From assembly GCF_003202285.1 (NCBI RefSeq), contig NZ_MASW01000005.1:744001-808000 (forward strand): 64,000 bases of DNA. The letters are read 5' to 3'. Shown one piece after another: positions 33,199-42,162 of this stretch. The stretch comes from Prauserella muralis. Lineage in GTDB: Bacteria; Actinomycetota; Actinomycetes; Mycobacteriales; Pseudonocardiaceae. The notes under the pieces are model-generated. The model did not search any database. It saw only the letters and a program-made list of their open reading frames with translations, and had not been told where the DNA came from. A program made the translations under genes and the position numbers. Every line of letters starts with the position of its first letter. Within the stretch, counting starts at the first letter, position 1.

Positions 33199-36100
33199 TC
33201 AGCCCACCCTCGGGGTGGCGCGGGCTCCGAAGTGGACGTACCGCTCCCCTGTCGCCAGCTCGTAGAAGGTCACCGGGATCCACATCCGCATGTCGGGGTC
33301 CTTGGCGACGAACAGGTTCTCCTCGACGGGCACCAACGCATACTCCTGGGTGGGCTCCGGCGTCAGTTCCGCGAGCGCGCCGGTGACGGTGGTGCGCAGT
33401 GCGGGCTTGCCGTCCTTGCCCTCGGCGAGCACCTCCATGCGCACGCTCTCCCGCTCGTAGGTTCCCTCGTGCCGCTGCACGTCCACCTGTACCGGCTCGG
33501 CGGGCGGCTCCAGCGGCTGGGGCATCGCGACACCGGCGACGTCGGCGAAGATCTCCCGGAACAGGTCCTCGTAGAGGTCGTGCGCGTGGTCGCCGTTGGT
33601 CAGCAGCGTCACGGCGAGACCCTGTTCCGGCAGCAGTCGCAGGAACGCGGACTGGCCGATGGTGTTGCCGTCGTGGCCGATCAGGCGGTGGGAGTCCCAG
33701 TCGCACCGGCTCCAGCCGAGCCCCCACGAGTCGCCGAGCAGGTACTTGTCAGGCACGTCGGCCTGGAACGCCGCCATGGCCTGCGCCGAGGCCTCGCTGA
33801 GCACGCGGCTGCCGTCGGGCGCGAGCCCGCCGGTGAGGTGCATGCGGGCGAAGGCGAGCACCTCGGCGGCCGTCGAGCAGATGAGCCCGGCGGGACCGGC
33901 CGCCCGGTGCAGCACCCACACCGGCGCGCGGTGCGAGCGCCCGTCCTGGGTGACGTGGCCCACGGCGGCGCGGTGCAGCAGGACCTCCTCCGGCAGCGTG
34001 CCCGTGTGCGTGAGCCCGAGCCGGTCGAAGATCCGCTCCCGCACCGCCTGGTCCCACGTCTGGCCGGTGAGCTTCTCGATCACCCTGCCCGCCAGCGAGA
34101 ACCCGGAGTTGCAGTACGACCAGGTGACGCCGAGCGGGTGGTTCTGCGCCACGTCGGCCAGCGCGGCCGTGTACTTCTCGAGGCAGTCGTCGCCCCGCCC
34201 GGTGTCGGTGAAGACGTCGCCGTCGACACCGCTGGTGTGGGTGAGCAGGTGCCGCATGGTGACCTTCTTCGCGGTGTCCGGATCGGACAGCCGCAGTTCC
34301 GGCAGCACCTCCGCGAGCGGCTGGTCGAGATCCAGCAGCCCCTCGTCGACCAGTTGCAGCACCACCGTCGCCGTCCACACCTTCGACACCGACCCGATCT
34401 GGAACACCGAGTCGGTGGTGGCCTCCACGCCGGTGTCGACGTTGAGCACGCCGTGGGCGGCCTCGGCCAGTTCGTCCTCGGCGCCCGGCCGCAGCCGCAG
34501 GATGCCCAGCGTGGCACCGGGAACACCGTGCCGGGTGGCGAGCTCGGTGAGCCTGCGCTGCCAGTGCCCGGCGTCGAGCCGGGGCCTGCGCGGGCCCGCC
34601 GCGTCACCGGCGTACTGCTCGACCCAGTCGGCGACCCTGCGGTTGTAGTCGACGCGCTGCGAGGGCGGCCCTTCCAGGATGAACAGGTGCGACGCGCCGG
34701 GGTAGAGCACGAGCCTGCTCGGCACCCCGCGCTCGCGCAGGGCCGTGTGCCACTGCTCGGCCTGCCCCGCGGGGCACAGCAGGTCCGCCGCGCCGTGCAG
34801 GATCAGGGTGGGGGTGCGCACGTCGTCCACCTTGGACAGGGGGGACATCGCCGCGTACCGTTCCGGCTGTGCCCAGGGCGTCCCGCCGAGCTCCAGGTCG
34901 CTGAGGTAGTGACCGTCCACCGAGGATCCCGCGGCGCTCACCAGGTCGGTGATGGGGCCTCCGGTGACCGCCGCCGCGAACCGGTCGTCGCGGCTGGTCA
35001 GGTAGCAGGTCATGAAGCCGCCGTAGCTGTAGCCGGTGACGGCCAGCCGCTTCGGGTCGGCGACGCCCTCGGCGACCAGTGTCTCCACGGGTTCGAGGAA
35101 GTCCTGCGCGTCGGCCTGGCCCCAGCCTCCGCTGACGGCGGTGAAGAAGCGCTCGCCGTAGCCGTCGCTGCCTCGGGGGTTGAGCAGCAGCACGGTCCAG
35201 CCGCGCGCGGCGAGTTCCTGGTGGTACAGGTGGATCTCGTCGGCCGCGCCGTTCCAGGCGTTGTGCGGCCCGCCGTGGATGTCGAGCAGCAGCGGGCCCG
35301 GGGTCGCCGCCTCCGGGTCGCGGATCAGCCAGCCCTGCACGACCGTGCCGTCGGAGATGGTGAACTCGCGCTCCTCGCGGGCGAACAGCGTGACGTCGTC
35401 TCCGGCGCCGCCGTGGTCGGTGCGCACGGTTTCGGTGCCGTCACCCAGCTCGACCTCGACGACCTCGCCGTAGGACTCGGGCGTGCCCAGCACGACGGCA
35501 GCGGTGTCGCCGGACACCGAGAGGCCGGTGACGTTGCGCCCGGCGCCCGTGACGACCGGCCGCGGGGTGCCGCCGTCGACGGCGACGGTGTAGAGGTGGG
35601 TGCAGCCGCGGTCGCGGACGCAGAACACGACCGTGCGGCCGTCACCGGTCAGCTGCGGCGCACCGCCGGGATAGCCGGGGTGGCCGGTCATCACGTTGCG
35701 GTCGAGCGCGGCGGTGAGGTCGGTGACGGCGCCGCCGTCCATCGGCACGCGCAGCAGCCTGGTGTGTCCCACCGGGCTGCCCTCGGTGCCGCCCACCAGC
35801 AGGGCGGCGCCGTCCGCCGTCCAGCAGACGGTCTGCGCCACTCCGTCGGGAAGGCCGGCGAGGACCGGTTCGGCATGCCGGTCGGTCACGTCCAGGGTGT
35901 AGACGGGGACGCGCAGGTGCAGATCGGTGTCGGGCGCGGTCGCCGCGCCGAAGGCGAGCCGGTCCGAACCGGGCGCCCAGCAGGGCAGGCCCGCGTGCCA
36001 GTCGCCGCCGGTGACCTGGCGGCACTCGCCCGTGGCGACGTCGAGGACGTGCAGGTGCGCGCGGGTGCCGCGCAGCAGCCCGGCGCCGTCGGCGCGGTAG

Positions 36101-36531
36101 TCCAGCCGGTCGGTGACGACCGGGGCGACGTGGTCGTCACCGTTGCCGAGGATGTCGACGGGAGCGGTGAAGGCGATGCGGGTGCCGTCCGGGCTCCACA
36201 CGGGCGCGCCCGCGCCGAGCGGCAACGAGGTGAGCGGTTCCGGCTCGCCGCCGTCGGCGGGCAGCGACCACAGTTGCGGCGGGCCGTCCTGGGCGCGCAG
36301 GAACGCGATCCGCGTGCCGTCCGGTGACCAGGCGGGCGCGGTGTCCGCCGGTCCCCTGGTGAGCCGCCGCGGCTGCCCCGTGCTCGCGCACCAGAGGGCG
36401 TGTGCGTTGCGGTCGTGCTCGGTGTCGGCGGTGCGCAGCACGTACACACAGCGTGTTCCGTCGGGGGACAGCGCGGGCTGACCGGGCACGGTGAAGCCGG
36501 TCAGGTCCTCGGCGCGTTGGCGGTGGGGCAT
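33199..36531 (-). CDS. Fused S9 prolyl-oligopeptidase-like peptidase and S12 beta-lactamase-family hydrolase
   Basis: This 1,110-residue protein joins two serine hydrolases. Residues 1-385 are a beta-propeller of WSPDGTRIAF repeats; residues 390-640 are an S9 alpha/beta-hydrolase with Ser502 (GYSYGGF), Asp583 (GAADLLCP) and His615 (GASHLF). Residues 650-1010 are a beta-lactamase/D-peptidase fold with Ser714 and Lys717 (SVSK), Tyr806/Asn808 (YCN) and the third motif HDG at 953-955. A C-terminal extension of about 90 residues follows. There is no signal peptide, so it works inside the cell, presumably on peptides brought in by the adjacent importer. S12 enzymes include D-aminopeptidases and D-Ala carboxypeptidases. 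AGGAGG precedes the ATG at 36531. Confidence 0.88.
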   Translation of the reverse strand: MPHRQRAEDLTGFTVPGQPALSPDGTRCVYVLRTADTEHDRNAHALWCASTGQPRRLTRGPADTAPAWSPDGTRIAFLRAQDGPPQLWSLPADGGEPEPLTSLPLGAGAPVWSPDGTRIAFTAPVDILGNGDDHVAPVVTDRLDYRADGAGLLRGTRAHLHVLDVATGECRQVTGGDWHAGLPCWAPGSDRLAFGAATAPDTDLHLRVPVYTLDVTDRHAEPVLAGLPDGVAQTVCWTADGAALLVGGTEGSPVGHTRLLRVPMDGGAVTDLTAALDRNVMTGHPGYPGGAPQLTGDGRTVVFCVRDRGCTHLYTVAVDGGTPRPVVTGAGRNVTGLSVSGDTAAVVLGTPESYGEVVEVELGDGTETVRTDHGGAGDDVTLFAREEREFTISDGTVVQGWLIRDPEAATPGPLLLDIHGGPHNAWNGAADEIHLYHQELAARGWTVLLLNPRGSDGYGERFFTAVSGGWGQADAQDFLEPVETLVAEGVADPKRLAVTGYSYGGFMTCYLTSRDDRFAAAVTGGPITDLVSAAGSSVDGHYLSDLELGGTPWAQPERYAAMSPLSKVDDVRTPTLILHGAADLLCPAGQAEQWHTALRERGVPSRLVLYPGASHLFILEGPPSQRVDYNRRVADWVEQYAGDAAGPRRPRLDAGHWQRRLTELATRHGVPGATLGILRLRPGAEDELAEAAHGVLNVDTGVEATTDSVFQIGSVSKVWTATVVLQLVDEGLLDLDQPLAEVLPELRLSDPDTAKKVTMRHLLTHTSGVDGDVFTDTGRGDDCLEKYTAALADVAQNHPLGVTWSYCNSGFSLAGRVIEKLTGQTWDQAVRERIFDRLGLTHTGTLPEEVLLHRAAVGHVTQDGRSHRAPVWVLHRAAGPAGLICSTAAEVLAFARMHLTGGLAPDGSRVLSEASAQAMAAFQADVPDKYLLGDSWGLGWSRCDWDSHRLIGHDGNTIGQSAFLRLLPEQGLAVTLLTNGDHAHDLYEDLFREIFADVAGVAMPQPLEPPAEPVQVDVQRHEGTYERESVRMEVLAEGKDGKPALRTTVTGALAELTPEPTQEYALVPVEENLFVAKDPDMRMWIPVTFYELATGERYVHFGARATPRVG

Positions 36532-36554
36532 GGGATCCTCCTCGGTTCGACGGG

Positions 36555-37496
36555 TCAGCGCCCGGCCGCGAAATGGCAGGCGGCGAGGTGCCGGTGTCCT
36601 TGTGGGACGGGTTCGCTCTCGCGGCAGAGGTCCCGGCCGTCGAGGACGGCGGGACCGACCGGGCACCGGGGGTGGAACCGGCAGCCGGGCGGCGGGGCGT
36701 GGGGGTCGGCGGGTTCGACGTCGGCGACTGCCCGCAGGGCCGGGTCGGCCTCGCCGGTGCTCACCGGTTCGGACACCGCGGCGAGCAGCTCCCGCGTGTA
36801 CGGGTGGCTGGGGTCGGTCAGCACCGCCTCGGCCGGGCCGTACTCGACGATGCGGCCCAGGTACATCACGGCGATGAAGTCGCTGACGTAACGCACCACG
36901 GCCAGGTCGTGCGAGATGAACAGCAGGGACAGGCGCAGCTCCCGCTGCACCTCGCGGACGAGGTTGAGCACGGCGCCCTGGATCGAGACGTCGAGCGCCG
37001 AGGTGATCTCGTCCGCGATGAGCACGCGCGGGTCGCCCGCCAGCGCCCGTGCCAGCGCGACCCGCTGGCACTGGCCGCCCGACAGCTGGCCCGGGTAGGC
37101 GCGGGCCCGGTCGGCGCCGAGCCCGACCAGGTCGAGCAGCCGGGTCACCTCGGCGCGGCGGGCGGGGCCGCGCCGCGGGGTGGCCTCGGCGATCGAGTCA
37201 CCGATCGTCATGCGGGGGTCGAGCGAGGAGTACGGGTCCTGGAACACCATCTGCAGGGCGGGCCGCGAGCGGCGTCCACGGCGGACCGGCTCGCCGTCGA
37301 GCAGGATGCGGCCCGCGTGCAGCGGGGCCAGCCCGACGGCGGCGCGGGCCAGCGTGGACTTGCCGGACCCCGACTCCCCCACCAGCCCGACGACGCTGCC
37401 GCCGGGCACGGTCAGGTCGACGCCGTCGACGGCGGTGAGCCCGTGCCTGCGGCCGCCGAAGCGCACGGACACCCCCTCGAACGTCAGCTCACTCAC
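36555..37496 (-). CDS. Peptide ABC importer ATPase (OppF/DppF type)
   Basis: The protein has 313 residues with Walker A GESGSGKST, a Q-loop VFQDPYSSLDP, signature LSGGQCQR and Walker B VLIADEI (with Ile-Thr-Ser where ExPT is usual: DEITSALD). A C-terminal oligopeptide-transporter extension with cysteines (CRFHPRCP, RDLCRE) is present and may hold an iron-sulfur cluster as in other Dpp/Opp ATPases. It pairs with the ATPase half of the neighbouring fusion protein. It starts with GTG inside the end of that gene (8-bp overlap) and lies 23 bp before the S9-S12 gene. Confidence 0.9.
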   Translation of the reverse strand: MSELTFEGVSVRFGGRRHGLTAVDGVDLTVPGGSVVGLVGESGSGKSTLARAAVGLAPLHAGRILLDGEPVRRGRRSRPALQMVFQDPYSSLDPRMTIGDSIAEATPRRGPARRAEVTRLLDLVGLGADRARAYPGQLSGGQCQRVALARALAGDPRVLIADEITSALDVSIQGAVLNLVREVQRELRLSLLFISHDLAVVRYVSDFIAVMYLGRIVEYGPAEAVLTDPSHPYTRELLAAVSEPVSTGEADPALRAVADVEPADPHAPPPGCRFHPRCPVGPAVLDGRDLCRESEPVPQGHRHLAACHFAAGR

Positions 37497-39390
37497 CGAC
37501 GCGCACCTCCTCGGCCACCAGGGGAAGTCCGGTGACGGCGTCGGCGTGCCAGCACGCCACGCGCCGTCCGTCCTCGTCGGGCACGAGGGGCGGGTCGGCG
37601 CTCGTGCACTGCTCGTCGGCCAGCGGGCACCGGGCGGCGAACGCGCAGCCGCGCGGCACGTCGGCCGGATCGACGGGACGGCCGGGAATGACCGCGAGCG
37701 GCCGCTCGCGGTCGGTGCTCATGTCGGGCACCGCCGCCAGCAGTGCCCGGGTGTAGGGGTGCCGGGCGCGGGCGGGCAGGTCGGCGGCGGGCAGGTCCTC
37801 GACGATGCGCCCGGCGTACATGACGAGCACGCGCTCGCAGAACTGGCGGACGACGGTGATGTCGTGGCTGATGAGCAGCAGCGCCACGTCGTCGGCGGTG
37901 CGCACCGAGTCCAGCAGCCGCAGCACCTGCCGCTGGACGGTGACGTCGAGTGCCGTGGTCGGCTCGTCGGCCACGATGAGCGCGGGCGCGCCCATCATGC
38001 CCATGCCGATCATCGCCCGCTGCCGCATGCCCCCGGAGAACTCGTGCGGGAACTGCTTCGCGCGGCGCGCGGCGGCCGGCACGCGCACGGCCTGGAGCCG
38101 GTCGACGGCGCGGTCGAGCGCCTGCCCGCGCGTGAGCCCGTCGTGCTGCTCGGACACCTCGGCAAGCTGGCGGCCGATGCGCTGGGTGGGGTTGAACGAG
38201 GTCATCGGGTCCTGGAACACCATCGCGAACGACGTGCCGAGCAGGTGCCTGCGCTCGCGGGCGGGCAGGTCGAGCAGCGGCCGGCCCAGGAAGTCGAGCC
38301 GGTCGGCGCTCACCTCGCCGGGTTCCTCGATGAGCTGGGCGAGGGCGAGCGCGGTGAGGGTCTTGCCGGAGCCGGACTCCCCCACGATGCCGACGGCCTC
38401 CCCGCGCCGCAGCGCGAAGCTCACGCCCCGCACCGGGGTGCTGCCGGGGAAGGCGACCCGCAGGTCGTCCACGGCGAGCACCGGCTCCTGCTCGCCGGTC
38501 ACCGCGGGGCGGGCGGCGGGCGCGGAGCGGACGCGGGGACGCAGCAGCACCGGTGTGGTGCGCATCCCGATGCCCTTCGCGATCGCCTCGCCGAAGAGGT
38601 TGAAGGCCAGCCCGGCGACGACGACCGCGGTACCGGGCGCGAGCGCGGCGGCCGGGTGGACGTAGAGGCTGCTGAGCCCGTCGCCGAGCAGTCGGCCCCA
38701 GTCGTAGAGCGGCGCCTGCACGCCCAGCCCGAGGAACGACAGCCCGGAGAACGTCAGCAGCGCCGCGCCCGCCGCGATGGTCGCGTTGACCACGAGCGGC
38801 TCGGCGATGTTGGGCAGGACGTGCCGCACGAGCAGGCGGAGCCTGCCGAGCCCCGCGATGCGTGCCGCGGCGACGTAGTCAAGGCCGGCGACCTTGGCCA
38901 CCAGCGTCTGCGCGAGCCGCGCGAAGGCGGGCGCCAGCGCGAACCCGATGGCCAGCACGGCACCGGTGGCGCCGACGCCGAACACCACGGCGAAGAACAA
39001 CGCCAGCAGCAGGCCGGGAAACGCCACCGCGATGTTGACCACCGCGGTGACCAGCCTGCCCGCTCGCCTGCCGAGCAGCATCGGGGCCGTGCCGAGGAGC
39101 AGCCCTGCGCCGACGCCGACGGCGGTGGCGAGCAGCGCCAGTCCCACGGACAGCCCCGTGGCGACGAGCACCCGGAAGAAGATGTCCCTGCCAAGGCCGT
39201 CGGTGCCCATCCAGTGCTCGCCCGAGGGGCCCTCCAGGATCCGCCCGGTGTCGACGGCGCTCGCCTGGTCCGACCACAGCAGCGGCGCCAGCACGGCCAG
39301 CAGCAGCACGGCGGCGAGCAGCCCGGCGGCGCCCGCGCCGACCGGCGTGCGCAGCACACCGGCCCAGGTGGACTTCGCGGGTGAGGTCAC
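37489..39390 (-). CDS. Fused peptide ABC importer permease and ATPase (DppC-DppD)
   Basis: A 633-residue fusion. Residues 1-275 are a DppC-like permease with an N-terminal helix, the HWMGTDGLGRDIFFRVL segment and an EAA-type loop AAARIAGLGRLRLLVRHVLPN. Residues 310-625 are a DppD-like ATPase with Walker A GESGSGKT, signature FSGGMRQR, Walker B LIVADEPTTALD and the C-terminal cysteine-bearing extension. In most importers these are separate chains. It starts with GTG 3 bp after the DppB stop. Such fusions occur in actinobacteria. Confidence 0.9.
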   Translation of the reverse strand: MTSPAKSTWAGVLRTPVGAGAAGLLAAVLLLAVLAPLLWSDQASAVDTGRILEGPSGEHWMGTDGLGRDIFFRVLVATGLSVGLALLATAVGVGAGLLLGTAPMLLGRRAGRLVTAVVNIAVAFPGLLLALFFAVVFGVGATGAVLAIGFALAPAFARLAQTLVAKVAGLDYVAAARIAGLGRLRLLVRHVLPNIAEPLVVNATIAAGAALLTFSGLSFLGLGVQAPLYDWGRLLGDGLSSLYVHPAAALAPGTAVVVAGLAFNLFGEAIAKGIGMRTTPVLLRPRVRSAPAARPAVTGEQEPVLAVDDLRVAFPGSTPVRGVSFALRRGEAVGIVGESGSGKTLTALALAQLIEEPGEVSADRLDFLGRPLLDLPARERRHLLGTSFAMVFQDPMTSFNPTQRIGRQLAEVSEQHDGLTRGQALDRAVDRLQAVRVPAAARRAKQFPHEFSGGMRQRAMIGMGMMGAPALIVADEPTTALDVTVQRQVLRLLDSVRTADDVALLLISHDITVVRQFCERVLVMYAGRIVEDLPAADLPARARHPYTRALLAAVPDMSTDRERPLAVIPGRPVDPADVPRGCAFAARCPLADEQCTSADPPLVPDEDGRRVACWHADAVTGLPLVAEEVRVGE

Positions 39391-39393
39391 GGC

Positions 39394-40386
39394 TCAGCTC
39401 TCCTTGATCGTCGAGCGGGGGTCGAGCAGGGCCAGTGCCACGTCCACGGCGAGGTTCACCAGCAGCACCGCGGTGCCGTACACGAGGACGATGCCCTGCA
39501 CCAGCGGGTAGTCCTTGGCGATGATCGACTCCACGATCGTGGTGCCCAGTCCGGGCCAGGCGAAGACGTTCTCCACGAGCACGGTGCCCGCCACCATGGC
39601 GCTCAGCAGCAGGCCGCCCACCGTGATCGTCGCGGTGAGCGCGTTCGGCAGCGCGTGTCTGAAGTAGACGATCCGGTCGGGAAGGCGCTTGGCCCGCGCC
39701 GTGCGGATGTAGTCGGCCTCCAGCACGCTCAGGGTCTCCACGCGCAACAGCCGGGCCAGCACCGCGGCGGGACCGACCGCCAGCGCGAGCACCGGCAGCA
39801 CGTACGAGCCGAGCCCGGAGCGCCCCGCGACCGGCACCCAGCCGAGCTGGACCCCGAACACGTAGACCAGGCCGACGGCCAGCAGGAACTCCGGCACGGC
39901 GCCGAGGACAACGCTCGTGGACGTGAAGGCCAGCTCGGTCTTGCGGCGCCTGCCGCGCCGGGTGAGCACGGCCATGCCGACGCCGACGGGGACGGACACG
40001 ACCACCGCGATCAGAAAGGCGTAGCCCGCCAGCTCCAGCGTGGCGGGCAGCCGGTCGGCGATCACCTCCGACACCGGCAGCCCGGTGCCCACCGAGGTGC
40101 CCGTGTCGCCGGAGAAGAGGCCGCCGAGGTAGTGGACGTACTGCAGCCACAGCGGCTGGTCGAGGCCCAGCGCCGCGCGGCGGGCCTCGACCAGCTCCGG
40201 TGACGCGGTGGGTCCCAGCGCCACCCGCACCGGGTCGCCCGGGATCAGGTGGATCATCAGGAACGCCGCGGTCACCAGCACCCACACCGAGATCAGCAGC
40301 CGCGCGAGCCTGCGGGCCGCGAAGCGCGTCCACGCGTTGCCCGTGAACCCGCGCGGCGGCCGGACGCCGGTGAGCAAGGTGGTCAT
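39394..40386 (-). CDS. Peptide ABC importer permease (DppB/OppB type)
   Basis: The product has 330 residues and six or so membrane helices. ARRLARLLISVWVLVTAAFLM is the usual first helix, shortened here to its core LLISVWVLVTAAFLM, followed by HLIPGDPVRVALG, and the EAA loop is ADYIRTARAKRLPDRIVYFRHALPN in part (ARAKRLPDRIVYFRHALPN). It forms the channel with the permease half of the fused downstream gene. ATG 40386 is 14 bp after the substrate-binding protein stop; the longer open frame upstream runs through that gene and is false. Confidence 0.9.
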   Translation of the reverse strand: MTTLLTGVRPPRGFTGNAWTRFAARRLARLLISVWVLVTAAFLMIHLIPGDPVRVALGPTASPELVEARRAALGLDQPLWLQYVHYLGGLFSGDTGTSVGTGLPVSEVIADRLPATLELAGYAFLIAVVVSVPVGVGMAVLTRRGRRRKTELAFTSTSVVLGAVPEFLLAVGLVYVFGVQLGWVPVAGRSGLGSYVLPVLALAVGPAAVLARLLRVETLSVLEADYIRTARAKRLPDRIVYFRHALPNALTATITVGGLLLSAMVAGTVLVENVFAWPGLGTTIVESIIAKDYPLVQGIVLVYGTAVLLVNLAVDVALALLDPRSTIKES

Positions 40387-40400
40387 GTCGCGGTCCCCGT

Positions 40401-41981
40401 TCAGCCGAGCATCCGGATCGAGCTGGGCGCGACGCTGCCTTCCGACAGCACGAACGTCGCCCCGTTGCCGAACAGCGGCCGGTTGGAGTTGGCGAAGGGC
40501 ACCACGTCGAGGTTCTCGACCACGGCCCGTTCCGCCTCGGCCCAGGCGTCGCAGCCGTCGGCGCCGGTGGCCTGCGAAGCCCGCTTCACGGCAGCGGTGT
40601 AGCCGGGGTTGTCGACGAAGGAGAAGTTGTTGCCGCCCGGCGGCGTCGCGCCGGACAGGAACGGCACCAGCTGCGTCGGCAGGGTCACGTTCAGCGGAAG
40701 GAACGCGGCGTGCCAGGTGCCCTGCCCCGCGGCGACGACCTGCTCGACCTGCGTGTCGGGCCCGCCGCGCAGCTGCACCTCGACACCCACCGCCCGCCAG
40801 GCGCGCTGCACCAGCTCCGCTGCCGACTGCATCGGGGCACCCAGCTTGCTCGGGTAGTAGAACGTCATCGACAGCCGCTTGCCGTCCTTGGTGCGGATGC
40901 CGCCCTGCCCCGGTGTCCAGCCCGCCTCGTCGAGCGCGGCGGCCGCCGCCTGCGCGTCGTGCCCGGGCAGCTTCGGCGCGGTGCCCTCGCACGGGCCCAT
41001 CCCGGTGGCCACCAGCCCGGAGGGCGGCTCGCCCATCCCGCCGGTGATGACGTTGGCCAGTTCGGTCAGATCCAGCGCCTGGGTGAGCGCCCTGCGCACC
41101 TCCGCCTGCTCGGTGGGCAGCCCGGGCTTCTGGTTGAACCACAGCTCGCCGAGCACGGCGACGATGTCACGCCGGAGCAGTTGCTGCGCCTCCAGCCGCC
41201 TCCGGTCCGGGCCGATCACCGAGCCCGCGTTGACCTCGCCGGAGGCCAGCAGGTTGGCCGCGGTCGTCTCGTTCGGCACCACGCGCAGCACGACCTTGTC
41301 CGGCAGCCCGGGCTGGTCGGCCTTCCAGTCGCCGGGTCCCCACGCGTAGTCCTCGCGCCGGTCGAGCGTGTAGTGGTCCCCGGCGACGGCCTCGGTCACC
41401 GTGAACATCCCGGTGCCCGCGCCGCCCTTCTTGAGCACCTCGCGGTTGTCCAGACCCTGTTGGCACACGATCGGCAGGCTGCCGATGTTGCGGGCCAGGA
41501 ACGGGTCCGGCGAGGGCGCCGTGACCGTGACGGTGCGGGCCGCGTCGTCGGCGGTGGCCTTCGCCCCCGGCGGCACGTACAGCCCGAGCAGCGCCGCCGC
41601 GTTCTCCGGGTCGCCCACGAAGTTGATGTTGTCGGCCACCGTGGCCGGGGTGAGCGGGCTGCCGTCGGCGCAGCTGAGGCCCTCGCGCAACGTGAACGTC
41701 GCCTCGGTGGTGCTCGACTCCCACTGCTCGGCGAGCCCGGTGACCAGCGCGCCGTTCTCGTCGACGTGCAGCAGGCGGTCGTAGAGGAAGCGGTCCACCT
41801 GCATCGTCACCGCGAGGGTGGAGAAGTGCGGGTCGAGGTTGCCGGGGTCCGCGCCGAGCACCATCGTGAACGTCTTGCCGTCGACGAAGTTCTGCCCGCC
41901 CTGCGCTCCCCCGGAGCCTCCGCACGCGGCGAGGGTCAGAGCGAGCGCACCGGCCGTGGCGATGGTCAGCACCGATTTCAT
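40401..41981 (-). CDS. Peptide ABC importer substrate-binding lipoprotein (family 5)
   Basis: The protein has 526 residues with a lipoprotein signal (MKSVLTIATAGALALTLAAC). It has the SBP_bac_5 layout: TMVLGADPGNLDPHFS near the start, WESSTTEATFTLREGLSCADG with SPLTPATVADNINF, and VRRALTQALDLTELANVI. It binds peptides or related compounds outside the cell for the DppB/DppC-D/DppF complex. It is the first gene of the minus-strand operon; about 180 bp without genes precede it. Confidence 0.9.
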   Translation of the reverse strand: MKSVLTIATAGALALTLAACGGSGGAQGGQNFVDGKTFTMVLGADPGNLDPHFSTLAVTMQVDRFLYDRLLHVDENGALVTGLAEQWESSTTEATFTLREGLSCADGSPLTPATVADNINFVGDPENAAALLGLYVPPGAKATADDAARTVTVTAPSPDPFLARNIGSLPIVCQQGLDNREVLKKGGAGTGMFTVTEAVAGDHYTLDRREDYAWGPGDWKADQPGLPDKVVLRVVPNETTAANLLASGEVNAGSVIGPDRRRLEAQQLLRRDIVAVLGELWFNQKPGLPTEQAEVRRALTQALDLTELANVITGGMGEPPSGLVATGMGPCEGTAPKLPGHDAQAAAAALDEAGWTPGQGGIRTKDGKRLSMTFYYPSKLGAPMQSAAELVQRAWRAVGVEVQLRGGPDTQVEQVVAAGQGTWHAAFLPLNVTLPTQLVPFLSGATPPGGNNFSFVDNPGYTAAVKRASQATGADGCDAWAEAERAVVENLDVVPFANSNRPLFGNGATFVLSEGSVAPSSIRMLG

Positions 41982-42162
41982 GACGCCTCCAGCTCCAACG
42001 GATTCTTGGAGCAGGAGCCTGCCGACCCCAGGCGCCGCTGTCTTTGTCCGGCTCGACCAGAAATCGGGGGCCGGTTCGTCGGCTCGCCCGAATGCTCAGC
42101 GGCGGGGTTTCGGCCGGGAGCCGGCCCGGCCGCCTCCGGATGGTCCTGGCACGATCACGATC

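Noticed and set aside
30943-36327. A very long open frame on the plus strand
   Set aside because: It is antisense to the racemase, GNAT, M20 and S9-S12 genes, has no domain pattern, and arises from the codon bias of high-GC DNA.
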